Assembly: GCA_024408855.1 (NCBI GenBank)
Contig: JAKSUQ010000002.1
Coordinates: 52,849-116,848, forward strand
Direction: 5' to 3'
Length of the DNA: 64,000 nt
Source of the DNA: a bacterium
Lineage (GTDB): Bacteria > Cyanobacteriota > Vampirovibrionia > Gastranaerophilales > Gastranaerophilaceae
Both the position numbers and the translations under genes were made by a program. The first letter of the stretch is position 1, and each line of letters opens with the position of its first letter. A model generated the notes under the pieces. It was not told the DNA's origin. It ran no database searches and was given only the letters and a program-made list of their open reading frames with translations. Shown piece by piece: positions 25,770 through 34,610 of this stretch.

Positions 25770-27551
25770 TTACTCTCCTACTGAAAGATAAGTACCCTTT
25801 CTTTTGTCGCTATATGTTGTATGCAACAATTCATGAGCAATATGAGAACCCGGTTTCTCAAGATTTTCCTTGTAAATTCTGATAATATCAGGGTTTTCAT
25901 GAGAACGTCTTAAAGGCATACCCTTATCTTCAGCATAAAGACCTTCTGCACGTTCTTCTTTAACTTTGATATCATCACAACTTCTTGGTTGACCGCCACC
26001 GTTGATACAACCGCCAGGGCAAGCCATTACTTCAAGTAATTGGAAGTTTGCAGTACCATTCTTAATCTCTTGAATTGCTTTTTCAGCTTCAGACAAAGTA
26101 GATACAACTCTAACAACAACCTTTGTACCTTTTATATCAAGCTCAACGGATTTTGAACGAGATGACTTATCAACACCACGCATAGGCTTAATATCGTTAT
26201 CAGCTATATTTTCACCAGTAACAAGATAATAAGCAGTTCTTGCAGCAGCTTCAGCAACACCGCCGGATGCGCCAAAAATTGTCCCTGCACCTGTGTATTC
26301 ACCAAACGGTGAATCTGCTTTTTCATCTTCTAAAGTCTTGAAGTCAATACCTGCACTCTTAATCATCCTGCCAAACTCTTGAGTTGTCAAAACATAATCT
26401 GTTTCAGGCTTACCATCACGGGTAAGTTGTTCACGAGATGCTTCGTATTTCTTAGCCGTACAAGGCATGATTGAAACAACAACCATATTATCCTTGTTAT
26501 AACCTTCGTAATACTTAGGTACAAACTCTTTTGCAACAGGAGATAACATCCCTTGTGGTGATTTGCAGGAAGATAAATGATCTAACATATCAGGATGATG
26601 CGTTTCCAAATATCTTACCCATGCAGGACAGCAAGAAGTAAACAAAGGTAACTTACCACCTTTAGTTAATCTTTCAACAAACTCCGTACCTTCTTCCATA
26701 ATCGTTAAATCAGCCGTAAAGTTTGTATCAAAAATTAAATCAAAACCGATTTTTCTTAATGCTGCATATATCTTTCCGATTGAGTTTTCTCCCGGTTTTA
26801 AACCAAACATTTCTCCAATTGCTACACGAACTGACGGAGCAACTTGAACAACAACTTTTTTATCTTTATTATTAATTTCATCCCAAACACGTTCTACATC
26901 AGATTTAATAGTTAATGCACCCGTCGGGCATACAGCTTGACATTGACCGCAGAATACACAATCAACATCAGACAACTTCTTACCGCACATAGGCTGTACA
27001 AGAGTCTTAGAACCTCTGTTAGCAAAACCTAAGACAGCATGACCGTGAAATTCTTTACATGCTCTTACACAAGCACCGCACAAAATACATTTATTCGGAT
27101 CTCTCACGATTGACGGATTAGAATTATCTATTTCCTTCATATCTTCCGGTTGAAGCGTTGGATATGTAATCTTTCTTACACCATATTCTTCAGCATATTG
27201 TTGCAATTCACAATTACCTGATTTTTCACAAGTAGTACATTCTCTGTTATGGTTTGCAAGCAACAATTCCAAAACTGTTTTTCTTATTCTTCTTACTCTT
27301 TGAGTATTCAAAGATACTTTGATATTAGCTTCCGGAGGCATTGTACAAGAAGAATTAATCATCTTTCTGCCATTCGGATACTCAACCTCGACAACACACA
27401 TACGACAAGCACCGAATTGTGTTAAGTCAGGTCTGTAACAGAAAGTAGGAACATTGAAACCTGCTTTTCTGATAATTTCCAGCAAATTCGGTTCATTTGT
27501 AAATTCAACCTCTTTGCCCTCAATAAATAATGTTTTCTTATCTTCACTCAT
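25770..27551 (-). CDS. hydA: [FeFe] hydrogenase catalytic subunit (HydA/HndD type)
   Basis: A 593-residue protein. N-terminal [2Fe-2S] domain with Cys38, Cys49, Cys52 and Cys69; a His-ligated [4Fe-4S] region (HNRECTTCEKSGNCELQ); two ferredoxin-type clusters (CILCGACVRACKEFHG, CVFCGQCQAVCPTGA). The H-cluster motifs are complete: TSCCPAW (about residue 302), MPCTAKK (about 360) and MACPGGCINGGGQP (about 510). Active-site subunit of the NAD- and ferredoxin-linked bifurcating HydABC enzyme that makes or uses H2 in the cytosol. Last of three operon genes; followed by a terminator. Confidence 0.97.
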   Translation of the reverse strand: MSEDKKTLFIEGKEVEFTNEPNLLEIIRKAGFNVPTFCYRPDLTQFGACRMCVVEVEYPNGRKMINSSCTMPPEANIKVSLNTQRVRRIRKTVLELLLANHNRECTTCEKSGNCELQQYAEEYGVRKITYPTLQPEDMKEIDNSNPSIVRDPNKCILCGACVRACKEFHGHAVLGFANRGSKTLVQPMCGKKLSDVDCVFCGQCQAVCPTGALTIKSDVERVWDEINNKDKKVVVQVAPSVRVAIGEMFGLKPGENSIGKIYAALRKIGFDLIFDTNFTADLTIMEEGTEFVERLTKGGKLPLFTSCCPAWVRYLETHHPDMLDHLSSCKSPQGMLSPVAKEFVPKYYEGYNKDNMVVVSIMPCTAKKYEASREQLTRDGKPETDYVLTTQEFGRMIKSAGIDFKTLEDEKADSPFGEYTGAGTIFGASGGVAEAAARTAYYLVTGENIADNDIKPMRGVDKSSRSKSVELDIKGTKVVVRVVSTLSEAEKAIQEIKNGTANFQLLEVMACPGGCINGGGQPRSCDDIKVKEERAEGLYAEDKGMPLRRSHENPDIIRIYKENLEKPGSHIAHELLHTTYSDKRKGTYLSVGE

Positions 27552-27578
27552 TTTTTTTATCCTTTATGGTCTTAATAA

Positions 27579-29432
27579 CTACTCAACAACGATTGCCTTG
27601 AACGGACAAGCTGCCATACAAGAACCGCACTTAATACATTTTTCCGTATCAATTTTATGAGGTTCTTTAACTGTTCCTGAAATAGCACCGACAGGGCAAG
27701 TTCTTGCACATTTAGTACAACCCTTACATACATCTTCTTGTATTCTGTACGTTTTCATAGCCGCACAAACACCGGCAGGACATTTTTTGTCGATTATGTG
27801 AGCTTTGTATTCATCTAAGAAATATTTTAAAGTTGAAAGTACAGGATTTGGAGCAGTTTTACCCAATGCACAAAGAGAACCGTCTTGAACAGCTGTTGCT
27901 AATTCTTTCAAGACATCTATATCCTCAGGTTTTCCTTGACCTGCAACAATTCTTTCCAAAATCTTTAACATATTTTTCGTACCCTCACGGCAAGGAACGC
28001 ACTTACCGCAAGATTCATTTTGAGTAAAGTTCATGAAAAATCTTGCAACTTCAACGATACAAGTATCTTCGTTCATAACAACAAGGCCACCTGATCCAAC
28101 CATTGCACCGGCTTTTTGCAAACTTTCATAATCCATAGGCAAATCCAAATGTTCTTCTGTTAGACAACCGCCGGACGGACCGCCGATTTGAACAGCTTTA
28201 AACTTCTTACCGCCTCTGATACCACCACCTATATCAAATATAATTTGTCTTAATGTAGTACCCATAGGAACTTCTATAAGACCAGTATTATTAACTTCAC
28301 CCGTAAGAGCAAATGTTTTTGTTCCCTTAGATGTTTCTGTACCCATAGATGAGAACCAATCAGCACCTTTTCTTATAATAACAGGAACATTTGCCAAAGT
28401 TTCTACGTTATTAATAACAGTAGGTCTGCCAAACAAACCTTTATTAGCAGGGAAAGGCGGTTTTGGTCTCGGCATACCTCTTTCGCCCTCAATAGAAGCG
28501 ATAAGAGCTGTTTCTTCACCACAAACGAATGCACCTGCACCTTCTTTAATATGAACATCAAATGTAAAATCACTACCCATAATATTCTTGCCGAGAAAAT
28601 GTCTTGCTTCAGCATCAGCAATAGCTTTTCTCAAACGTTTAATTGCCAAAGGATATTCTGCACGAACATAGATATAGCCCTCATCTGCACCAATAGCAAA
28701 TGCTGCAATAGCCATACCTTCTAACAATTTATGAGGATCACCCTCCATAACGGATCTATCCATGAATGCACCCGGATCACCTTCATCACCATTACATACC
28801 ATGTATGTTTTTCCGCCTCTGTTAGCTGCTGCGAATTTCCACTTCATACCGGTTGGGAAACCTGCACCACCTCTACCTTTTAAACCTGATTTTAAAATTT
28901 CTTCAATAACCCAATCCGAATCATTTTTCTCAAGAACTTTAGCCAATGCTTCATACCCACCAACAGCAATGGCTTCATCAATATCTTCAGCATTTATATG
29001 ACCGTTATTTTCTAACGCTGTTCTTGTTTGTTTTTTGTAGAAATTAATATCTTCATTTTTATGAACGTGTTCTCCGGTTTTAGGATCAACATAAAGCAAT
29101 CTTTCAACAGGTTTTCCGTTCTTAATATGACTTTCAAAAATTTCTTCAACATCTTCTACATGTACTTTTACATAAGTTGTATGCAAATCAGGCAATACAA
29201 CCAAAACACCCTGTTCGCAAAAACCGTGACAACCTGTCGGAACAACAGTCATTTTATCATGATGTGATAAAGATTCGACATTTGCGCCCAATTCTCTGAA
29301 CTTTGCTATAATTTCCATAGCACCGTTAGCTATACATCCGGTACCTGAACATACTAAAACTCTAAAACCTTGATTTTGTATGGTTTCTTGAGCTTTCTTT
29401 TGTTCTTCTTTAATATCTATATTTAATGTCAT
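27579..29432 (-). CDS. hydB: Bifurcating hydrogenase subunit HydB (NuoF-like)
   Basis: A 617-residue protein. N-terminal thioredoxin-like [2Fe-2S] domain (VCSGTGCIANGA, PTGCHGFCEQG), then the NuoF core with NADH/FMN motifs (GRGGAGFPTGMKWKFA, CNGDEGDPGAFMDR, GAGAFVCGEETALIASIEG), the [4Fe-4S] site SCGKCVPCREGTKNML, and two C-terminal ferredoxin clusters (CKGCTKCARTCP, CIKCGSCMAACP). It exchanges electrons with NAD(H). The gene starts 1 bp after hydC and precedes hydA by 27 bp. Confidence 0.96.
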   Translation of the reverse strand: MTLNIDIKEEQKKAQETIQNQGFRVLVCSGTGCIANGAMEIIAKFRELGANVESLSHHDKMTVVPTGCHGFCEQGVLVVLPDLHTTYVKVHVEDVEEIFESHIKNGKPVERLLYVDPKTGEHVHKNEDINFYKKQTRTALENNGHINAEDIDEAIAVGGYEALAKVLEKNDSDWVIEEILKSGLKGRGGAGFPTGMKWKFAAANRGGKTYMVCNGDEGDPGAFMDRSVMEGDPHKLLEGMAIAAFAIGADEGYIYVRAEYPLAIKRLRKAIADAEARHFLGKNIMGSDFTFDVHIKEGAGAFVCGEETALIASIEGERGMPRPKPPFPANKGLFGRPTVINNVETLANVPVIIRKGADWFSSMGTETSKGTKTFALTGEVNNTGLIEVPMGTTLRQIIFDIGGGIRGGKKFKAVQIGGPSGGCLTEEHLDLPMDYESLQKAGAMVGSGGLVVMNEDTCIVEVARFFMNFTQNESCGKCVPCREGTKNMLKILERIVAGQGKPEDIDVLKELATAVQDGSLCALGKTAPNPVLSTLKYFLDEYKAHIIDKKCPAGVCAAMKTYRIQEDVCKGCTKCARTCPVGAISGTVKEPHKIDTEKCIKCGSCMAACPFKAIVVE

Positions 29433-29433
29433 C

Positions 29434-29931
29434 TTAAACCCCTTTTTCTTCGTTAATAATAGTATCTAACGCAATTTTTACAGCATCAGCGGTCATTTTA
29501 GGATAAACTTTATCGTTTATAACAACAACCGGTGCTAAACCGCAAGCACCTAAGCAACTTACGATATTCAAAGAAAACATACCGTCATCAGTAGTCTTTT
29601 TGTCCTCACTAAGTCCCAGTTTCTTTCTTACGGCATTAAGAACAGGCATTGAACCTCTTACGTGACAAGCTGTTCCGTCGCATAGTTTAATTTCATATTT
29701 ACCTTTAGGGTCTAATGAAAATTGTGCATAAAATGTTGCAACACCATAAACGGTTGCAGGAGATAATCCTTCAACCTTTTTACCAATGTAAGTCATTGCT
29801 TCTTCAGGCAAATAGTTGTAAACTTCTTGCACTCTTTGCAACATTGCAATTAAGTACGATTTTTTGTAGTCGTATGATTCCAAGATTTTGTCTATTTCCC
29901 GAAAATCAACTTTTGTAATTGTTTCGCTCAT
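29434..29931 (-). CDS. hydC: Bifurcating hydrogenase subunit HydC (NuoE-like)
   Basis: A 165-residue NuoE-family protein with a thioredoxin-like [2Fe-2S] domain: LCDGTACHVRGS and VSCLGACGLAPVVVIND supply the four cysteines. Small electron-transfer subunit of HydABC. First gene of the operon; AAGGAG precedes the ATG. A plausible promoter (TTGTGT, 16 nt, GATACT on the minus strand) lies at about 29964-29991. Confidence 0.95.
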   Translation of the reverse strand: MSETITKVDFREIDKILESYDYKKSYLIAMLQRVQEVYNYLPEEAMTYIGKKVEGLSPATVYGVATFYAQFSLDPKGKYEIKLCDGTACHVRGSMPVLNAVRKKLGLSEDKKTTDDGMFSLNIVSCLGACGLAPVVVINDKVYPKMTADAVKIALDTIINEEKGV

Positions 29932-30025
29932 TTATCTTTCTCCTTGAACCTGTGCCATTCTTTAGTATCAAACACTATAAACGTAACACAAACATAAAAA
30001 ACAGACAAGTTTTTAAAGCAAAAAA

Positions 30026-30050
30026 AATAGCGGAGATAATCTCCGCTATT
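30026..30050 (-). terminator. Rho-independent terminator
   Basis: Perfect AATAGCGGAGA/TCTCCGCTATT stem with a short AT loop, followed on the minus strand by a long T-run. It ends the transcript of the secreted-protein gene at 30060 just upstream of the hydC promoter. Confidence 0.85.
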
Positions 30051-30059
30051 TTTCTTTAA

Positions 30060-30419
30060 CTACTTGCTATATACTTTAACATTCATATAGTCAATAGTAT
30101 ACGCATTGTAATCAGGTTTAATCTCAAAGTTTATCGGAACTTTTGCTGTTCTTGAACAAGCCTTAAGCGTCCATATTTCCTGCCATTTATTATCTTGTCT
30201 CGGCTTAGATACCATCGTATCAGCTATTGAGAAAGATGTGCAATCAGGCGGAGCAATTCTGTGGGCATATGCATAAGCCGTAAACAAAGTATCTCTTTGC
30301 ATTTCTGCCCCAGCAATTGATTTTCCAGGCAATGGTATATTGGTGTCATAGCTATAAGCATAAGTAGCAGAAGCTAAACCTAACAACATTAATAATGATA
30401 AACATAACCCTTTTTTCAT
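30060..30419 (-). CDS. Small secreted protein of unknown function
   Basis: A 119-residue protein. Signal peptide MKKGLCLSLLMLLGLASATY with A-Y-A cleavage region. The mature part (about 95 residues) has two cysteines (PPDCTSF, LKACSRT) that could form a disulfide and the phrase KWQEIWTLKACSRTAKVPIN. Monocistronic, with its own terminator. I recognise no family; probably periplasmic. Confidence 0.7.
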   Translation of the reverse strand: MKKGLCLSLLMLLGLASATYAYSYDTNIPLPGKSIAGAEMQRDTLFTAYAYAHRIAPPDCTSFSIADTMVSKPRQDNKWQEIWTLKACSRTAKVPINFEIKPDYNAYTIDYMNVKVYSK

Positions 30420-30482
30420 AATTTAATCCTTTCATAACTTCTGAATGTTAATAGCATTATAACACAAAAGTTTTATTGTCCA

Positions 30483-31451
30483 TTACTTATTGAACATTTG
30501 TTTTATACTATCGACCGAACTCAAGATTCCTGTTGCTTCATAAGGCATATAAACAACCTTATTATCCTTACCGCTTGTCATTTCTTTCATTGTTTCAAGA
30601 TATTTCATTGCTATAAGATATTGATCCGGCTTACCTTTATTTTCTAAAGCATTAATAATCCTTTGAATAGCTTCTTTTTCACCATCAGCTTCAAGTATTC
30701 TTGCTTGTGCAACACCCTCTGCTCTAAGTATTTTTGCAGCCTTTTCACCCTCAGCCCTGTTAATTGCAGCTTCCTTTTCACCTTCAGCCTTTAAGACTGC
30801 TGATTTTTTAAGCCCCTCTGCTTCCAAGATAGCAGCACGTCTGTCTCTTTCCGCTTTCATTTGTTTTTCCATAGCGGTCTGAATATCTGATGGAGGTATA
30901 ATATCTTGTAATTCAACTCTGTTAACCTTTACACCCCATTTATTTGTTGCATCATCCAGAATTGCTCTGAGTTCTTGATTAATCTTATCTCTTGAAACCA
31001 AACTTTCATCCAAATCTAATTGTCCGACCAAATTTCTCAAATTTGTTTGAGTTAATTTTTCAATAGCTTCCGGCAAATTCTGAATTTCATAAACTGCTGA
31101 TTTCGGATCAACAATTTGAAAATATAAAAGTGCATTTATGCTGATTGATACATTGTCCTTTGTAATTACATTTTGTCTTGGGAAATCATAAACGCATTCT
31201 CTTAAATCAATCTTTGTTCTTTTCTGAATAACTGAATACGTCGCACCATCAAAGCCTCTTTGTTGACTTTTCCAATCAATAGCCCGTGGTGCATCAATAA
31301 CAGGAATTATAAAATTAACACCGGAACTTAAAATTTTATGGAATTTACCAAGCCTTTCAATAATTATAACTTCCGCTTGTTGTACAATTACAACGCCTTT
31401 TGCCACAATAATTAAAGCAAATGCAATTAAAATAAATGAAAATGGTAACAT
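30483..31451 (-). CDS. qmcA: SPFH/stomatin-family membrane protein (QmcA-like)
   Basis: A 322-residue protein. N-terminal membrane segment (FSFILIAFALIIVAKGVVIV), SPFH domain (ERLGKFHKILSSGVNFIIP, TKDNVSISINALLYFQIVDP), then an Ala/Glu/Lys-rich coiled coil of EAEG/RAEGEKAA repeats at about residues 205-262. Such proteins form membrane microdomain scaffolds and work with NfeD. Its ATG directly follows the stop codon of the NfeD-like gene, so the two are translated together, the usual pairing. Confidence 0.93.
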   Translation of the reverse strand: MLPFSFILIAFALIIVAKGVVIVQQAEVIIIERLGKFHKILSSGVNFIIPVIDAPRAIDWKSQQRGFDGATYSVIQKRTKIDLRECVYDFPRQNVITKDNVSISINALLYFQIVDPKSAVYEIQNLPEAIEKLTQTNLRNLVGQLDLDESLVSRDKINQELRAILDDATNKWGVKVNRVELQDIIPPSDIQTAMEKQMKAERDRRAAILEAEGLKKSAVLKAEGEKEAAINRAEGEKAAKILRAEGVAQARILEADGEKEAIQRIINALENKGKPDQYLIAMKYLETMKEMTSGKDNKVVYMPYEATGILSSVDSIKQMFNK

Positions 31452-31886
31452 TTACATTCCCCCTTTATACTTTTCAACATACATTATAATACTTTCATTT
31501 CTAAGTATTTTCACTTCAGAACCTGCATTTATAATTTCATCCGACTCACTGCGAGCTTCCCAACGTTCTCCATATATTGACAGAACACCGCTTGAAGTAG
31601 TTATATCAGTTTCAGCTACGGCATTTTTACCAATATATTTGCTCTCAATTCCGGTTTCGTTGTTCTTACAAAATCTCTTAATAAGTATCGGACGCAAAAA
31701 CCAAAATGATATAAATGACATTGCTACAAATACTACCACTAATATTTGATAATCAGGAATTTTCAACGAAACAATTGCTGTTATAAAAGAAGCAATTGCA
31801 AAGTTTAAAAAGAACATACTTGGAGTAAACATCTCTATAATAAGAAATATCAACCCTAATATCCCAATAAGCTCCCACAAAGCCAT
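31452..31886 (-). CDS. Short NfeD-family membrane protein
   Basis: A 144-residue protein starting MALWELIGILGLIFLIIEMF. Three hydrophobic segments cover about residues 5-75, then an OB-fold domain (IGKNAVAETDITTSSGVLSI, GSEVKILRNESIIMYVEK). This is the short NfeD type that partners SPFH proteins. The start at 31886 is chosen because GGGGGA precedes it; a GTG 9 codons upstream has none. Placed between the DUF1858 gene and qmcA. Confidence 0.88.
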   Translation of the reverse strand: MALWELIGILGLIFLIIEMFTPSMFFLNFAIASFITAIVSLKIPDYQILVVVFVAMSFISFWFLRPILIKRFCKNNETGIESKYIGKNAVAETDITTSSGVLSIYGERWEARSESDEIINAGSEVKILRNESIIMYVEKYKGGM

Positions 31887-31902
31887 ATTTCCCCCTATAT
31901 AT

Positions 31903-32103
31903 TTACTCACCAATTAATGCATTTATATCGGCGACCATTGCATCAGGATCAAAACCGTGAACTCGTGCACCCGCTTCAAGATTTTCAAATCTTGCTGCCG
32001 CACATCCGATACAACCCATTCCGTATTTTTGGAAAATTTCAACAGCTTCTGGATGCTGTTGAACAATATCAATAATTCCCATATCTTTAGTAACTTTTGC
32101 CAT
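31903..32103 (-). CDS. DUF1858 domain protein
   Basis: A 66-residue cytosolic protein: MAKVTKDMGIIDIVQQHPEA, then KYGMGCIGCAAARFENLEAG. The C-x-x-C motif and length match the DUF1858 / hybrid-cluster-associated disulfide family, thought to act in redox or iron-sulfur contexts. Its link with NfeD and SPFH genes downstream is by position only. Confidence 0.88.
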   Translation of the reverse strand: MAKVTKDMGIIDIVQQHPEAVEIFQKYGMGCIGCAAARFENLEAGARVHGFDPDAMVADINALIGE

Positions 32104-32189
32104 AATCTAATAACTCCTTTTCTTGACTTCTTAACATTTATCCTTAACAGAATAATGTCATTGTACCACAAATTTATAGGATTTACGAT

Positions 32190-32345
32190 ATGCAATTTTT
32201 AAAAAATTTTTTTAACCATGAAAACACCGTAGTTGGCTTAAGCGGATTGAGAAAAAGGGTAGAATACGTCCAAATAACACTTCCTGAAAATTATAAAAAA
32301 ACTTATATTCCAAATTTACAAAACAACTACATTCTTTCTTTTTAA
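32190..32345 (+). CDS. Small protein of 51 residues, unknown
   Basis: ATG at 32190 with AGGA about 9 nt upstream, stop at 32345. The product starts MQFLKNFFNHENTVVGLSGL and continues R-K-R-V-E-Y-V-Q-I-T-L-P with a K-K-T-Y-I-P-N-L tail. The balanced amino-acid mix (V-G-L-S-G-L-R-K, Y-V-Q-I-T-L-P) looks coding rather than random in such AT-rich DNA. No membrane segment. It lies between the DUF1858 gene (divergent) and the prepilin. Confidence 0.55.
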   Translation: MQFLKNFFNHENTVVGLSGLRKRVEYVQITLPENYKKTYIPNLQNNYILSF

Positions 32346-32412
32346 GGGTTGAAATAAACCTCACATGATATATAATTACAGTATATGCATTATATCAAAC
32401 GAGGAAAGATTT

Positions 32413-33186
32413 ATGAAAAAAAATGCGTTCACATTAGCGGAAGTACTTATCACTCTTGGCGTTATAAGCGTTATATCGATACTTACAATGCAAGCTGTTA
32501 ACATTGCAAGACCGAACGAAACGAAAATTGCATATCTAAGAACCTATGATGCCTTAAGCGCCGCTATCAAAGACCTTGTAAACGATTCATCCATATATGG
32601 CACAACATATACAAAAAATAGTATTACATATCAGATTGAAAAGTATCCTTTATTGGATTATACGACAGAATATCATACCGATGGCGGAGGAGTTGTCAGC
32701 GGATCAGAAAAACTTTGCCATGTATTAAGGGACGTTTTTAATGGCAAAACTGATGATGATACCATTGTGTGTAACGCAGCAAGCAACACCGCCTATCATT
32801 TTATTACACCACAAGATAATATAAGATGGTACATACTCCCTCCTTCCAACCCATTAGATACACTAGACCCAGATACTACGGAGAACCTGGCTTATGATAT
32901 TCCGGTTAGAGTTCTAATTAGGGGCCAAAGATTTGATTTTGCAATAACGGCAGACGGCAATGTCTATATTGCAGATGATGTAGGACAAGGATTTTATGAA
33001 ACAAGACATAACTTAAAAACAGGCAATAATACTACTATTAGTCATATTAACTTAAGTGATATTGGCGCAAATAGAATCGAAGTAGTGGATATTTTGCCTT
33101 CTCAAGGAGGCGGTACATCTTCTAACGTAGTGAACAAAATGACTGAAGAGGAAGAGAGTGCTACACAAGCAGAAAATTTGAAATAA
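32413..33186 (+). CDS. Prepilin-like protein with type IV N-terminal methylation motif
   Basis: A 257-residue protein starting MKKNAFTLAEVLITLGVISV. Short basic leader, then F-T-L-A-E-V with Glu at +5 of the mature chain and a hydrophobic helix: the type IV pilin/type II pseudopilin signature. The residue before the cleavage point is Ala instead of the usual Gly. Two cysteines in the head (EKLCHVL, DTIVCNA). The start at 32413 has GAGGAAAG upstream; an ATG 16 codons earlier has none. Probably a minor pilin; substrate of a prepilin peptidase elsewhere. Confidence 0.85.
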   Translation: MKKNAFTLAEVLITLGVISVISILTMQAVNIARPNETKIAYLRTYDALSAAIKDLVNDSSIYGTTYTKNSITYQIEKYPLLDYTTEYHTDGGGVVSGSEKLCHVLRDVFNGKTDDDTIVCNAASNTAYHFITPQDNIRWYILPPSNPLDTLDPDTTENLAYDIPVRVLIRGQRFDFAITADGNVYIADDVGQGFYETRHNLKTGNNTTISHINLSDIGANRIEVVDILPSQGGGTSSNVVNKMTEEEESATQAENLK

Positions 33187-33220
33187 ATAATTATTAATTC
33201 TTTTTAGTATCTATATAATG

Positions 33221-33253
33221 AAAAAATCCTTGAGTATTAACTCAAGGATTTTT
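33221..33253. terminator. Bidirectional rho-independent terminator
   Basis: AAAATCCTTGAGT / ACTCAAGGATTTT stem, A-run on one side and T-run on the other. It serves the converging prepilin and tuf genes. Confidence 0.9.
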
Positions 33254-33275
33254 CTTATATAAACAATTACTTACA

Positions 33276-34484
33276 TTAAGCAAGAATTTTGTCTACAACA
33301 CCGGCACCAACAGTTCTGCCACCTTCACGAATAGCAAATCTCATACCTTCTTCGATAGCAACAGGAGCGATTAATTCAACTTCCATAACTACGTTATCAC
33401 CAGGCATTACCATTTCGCCTTCGAATTTGATAGAACCGGTAACATCAGTTGTTCTGATATAGAATTGTGGTCTGTAACCAGGGAAGAACGGCGTATGACG
33501 TCCGCCTTCTTCTTTTGTCAAAACATAAACGTTAGCAGTGAACTTAGTGTGCGGATGAATTGTTCCAGGTTTAGCAAGAACTTGACCACGTTGAATATCA
33601 GTTTTATCAATACCTCTTAACAAAGCACCGATATTATCACCTGCTTGACCTTGGTCAAGAGATTTTCTGAACATTTCAACACCGGTAACGGTAGTTTTCT
33701 TAGTTTCGCCTAAACCAACTAATTCAACTTCATCACCAACTTTAACAATACCACGTTCTACTCTACCTGTTGCAACTGTACCACGACCTGTGATAGAGAA
33801 TACATCTTCAACCGGCATCAAGAACGGTTTGTCCAAATCACGTTCAGGAGTTGGGAAGTAGCTATCAACTGCATCCATCAATTCCCAAATTTTATCAACC
33901 CATTTATCAGCACCACGAGCTACGTTAGGGTTAGCTTGAACAGCTTCTAATGCTTTAAGAGCTGAACCATGAATAAACGGAATATTGTCGCCATCGAATT
34001 CGTATGAAGTAAGAAGTTCACGAACTTCCATTTCAACTAATTCTAACAATTCAGGGTCATCAACCATATCACATTTGTTCAAGAATACTACTAAGTTAGG
34101 AACACCAACTTGTCTTGCTAACAAGATGTGTTCACGAGTTTGAGGCATTGCACCGTCAGTAGCTGCAACTACAAGAATCGCACCGTCCATTTGAGCAGCA
34201 CCTGTAATCATGTTCTTTACATAGTCTGCGTGGCCTGGGCAGTCAACGTGTGCATAGTGTCTTGCATCTGTTTCATATTCTACGTGAGCAGTAGAGATGG
34301 TTATACCTCTTGCTCTTTCTTCAGGAGCAGCGTCGATTTCATCGAATTTCTTAGCTTCTGCTTTACCTGCTGCAGCCATAACACCAGTAATAGCTGCTGT
34401 CAATGTTGTTTTACCGTGGTCAACGTGGCCTACTGTACCAATGTTAACGTGCGGTTTTGTACGTTCATACTTTTCACGTGCCAT
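33276..34484 (-). CDS. tuf: Elongation factor Tu
   Basis: A 402-residue GTPase that delivers aminoacyl-tRNA to the ribosome. G1 [10 protein letters not shown], switch [21 protein letters not shown] and G-S-A-L-K are all present, with domains 2 and 3 complete up to the normal C-terminus ([14 protein letters not shown]). GAAGGAGATT precedes the ATG. Codon choice is more G/C-rich than in neighbouring genes, as expected of a highly expressed gene. Not beside fusA, which is 18 kb away, so the str operon is split. Confidence 0.98.
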   Translation of the reverse strand: MAREKYERTKPHVNIGTVGHVDHGKTTLTAAITGVMAAAGKAEAKKFDEIDAAPEERARGITISTAHVEYETDARHYAHVDCPGHADYVKNMITGAAQMDGAILVVAATDGAMPQTREHILLARQVGVPNLVVFLNKCDMVDDPELLELVEMEVRELLTSYEFDGDNIPFIHGSALKALEAVQANPNVARGADKWVDKIWELMDAVDSYFPTPERDLDKPFLMPVEDVFSITGRGTVATGRVERGIVKVGDEVELVGLGETKKTTVTGVEMFRKSLDQGQAGDNIGALLRGIDKTDIQRGQVLAKPGTIHPHTKFTANVYVLTKEEGGRHTPFFPGYRPQFYIRTTDVTGSIKFEGEMVMPGDNVVMEVELIAPVAIEEGMRFAIREGGRTVGAGVVDKILA

Positions 34485-34610
34485 GAGATTAATCTCCTTC
34501 TTTGATTAAATATACTACGCTAACTTACTCTCTAAGTTATATACTATTAATTTTAGTATCTCAAAAAATATTGTCAATCCATACAAAAACAGACGGCACA
34601 AGAAAGATAT

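Noticed and set aside
32365..32412. Longer N-terminus of the prepilin
   Set aside because: No ribosome site precedes the earlier ATG, and the methylation motif requires the short leader beginning at 32413.
34128..34509. Plus-strand frames opposite tuf
   Set aside because: Antisense of a highly conserved gene; Cys/Ser-rich composition is an artefact of the opposite strand.
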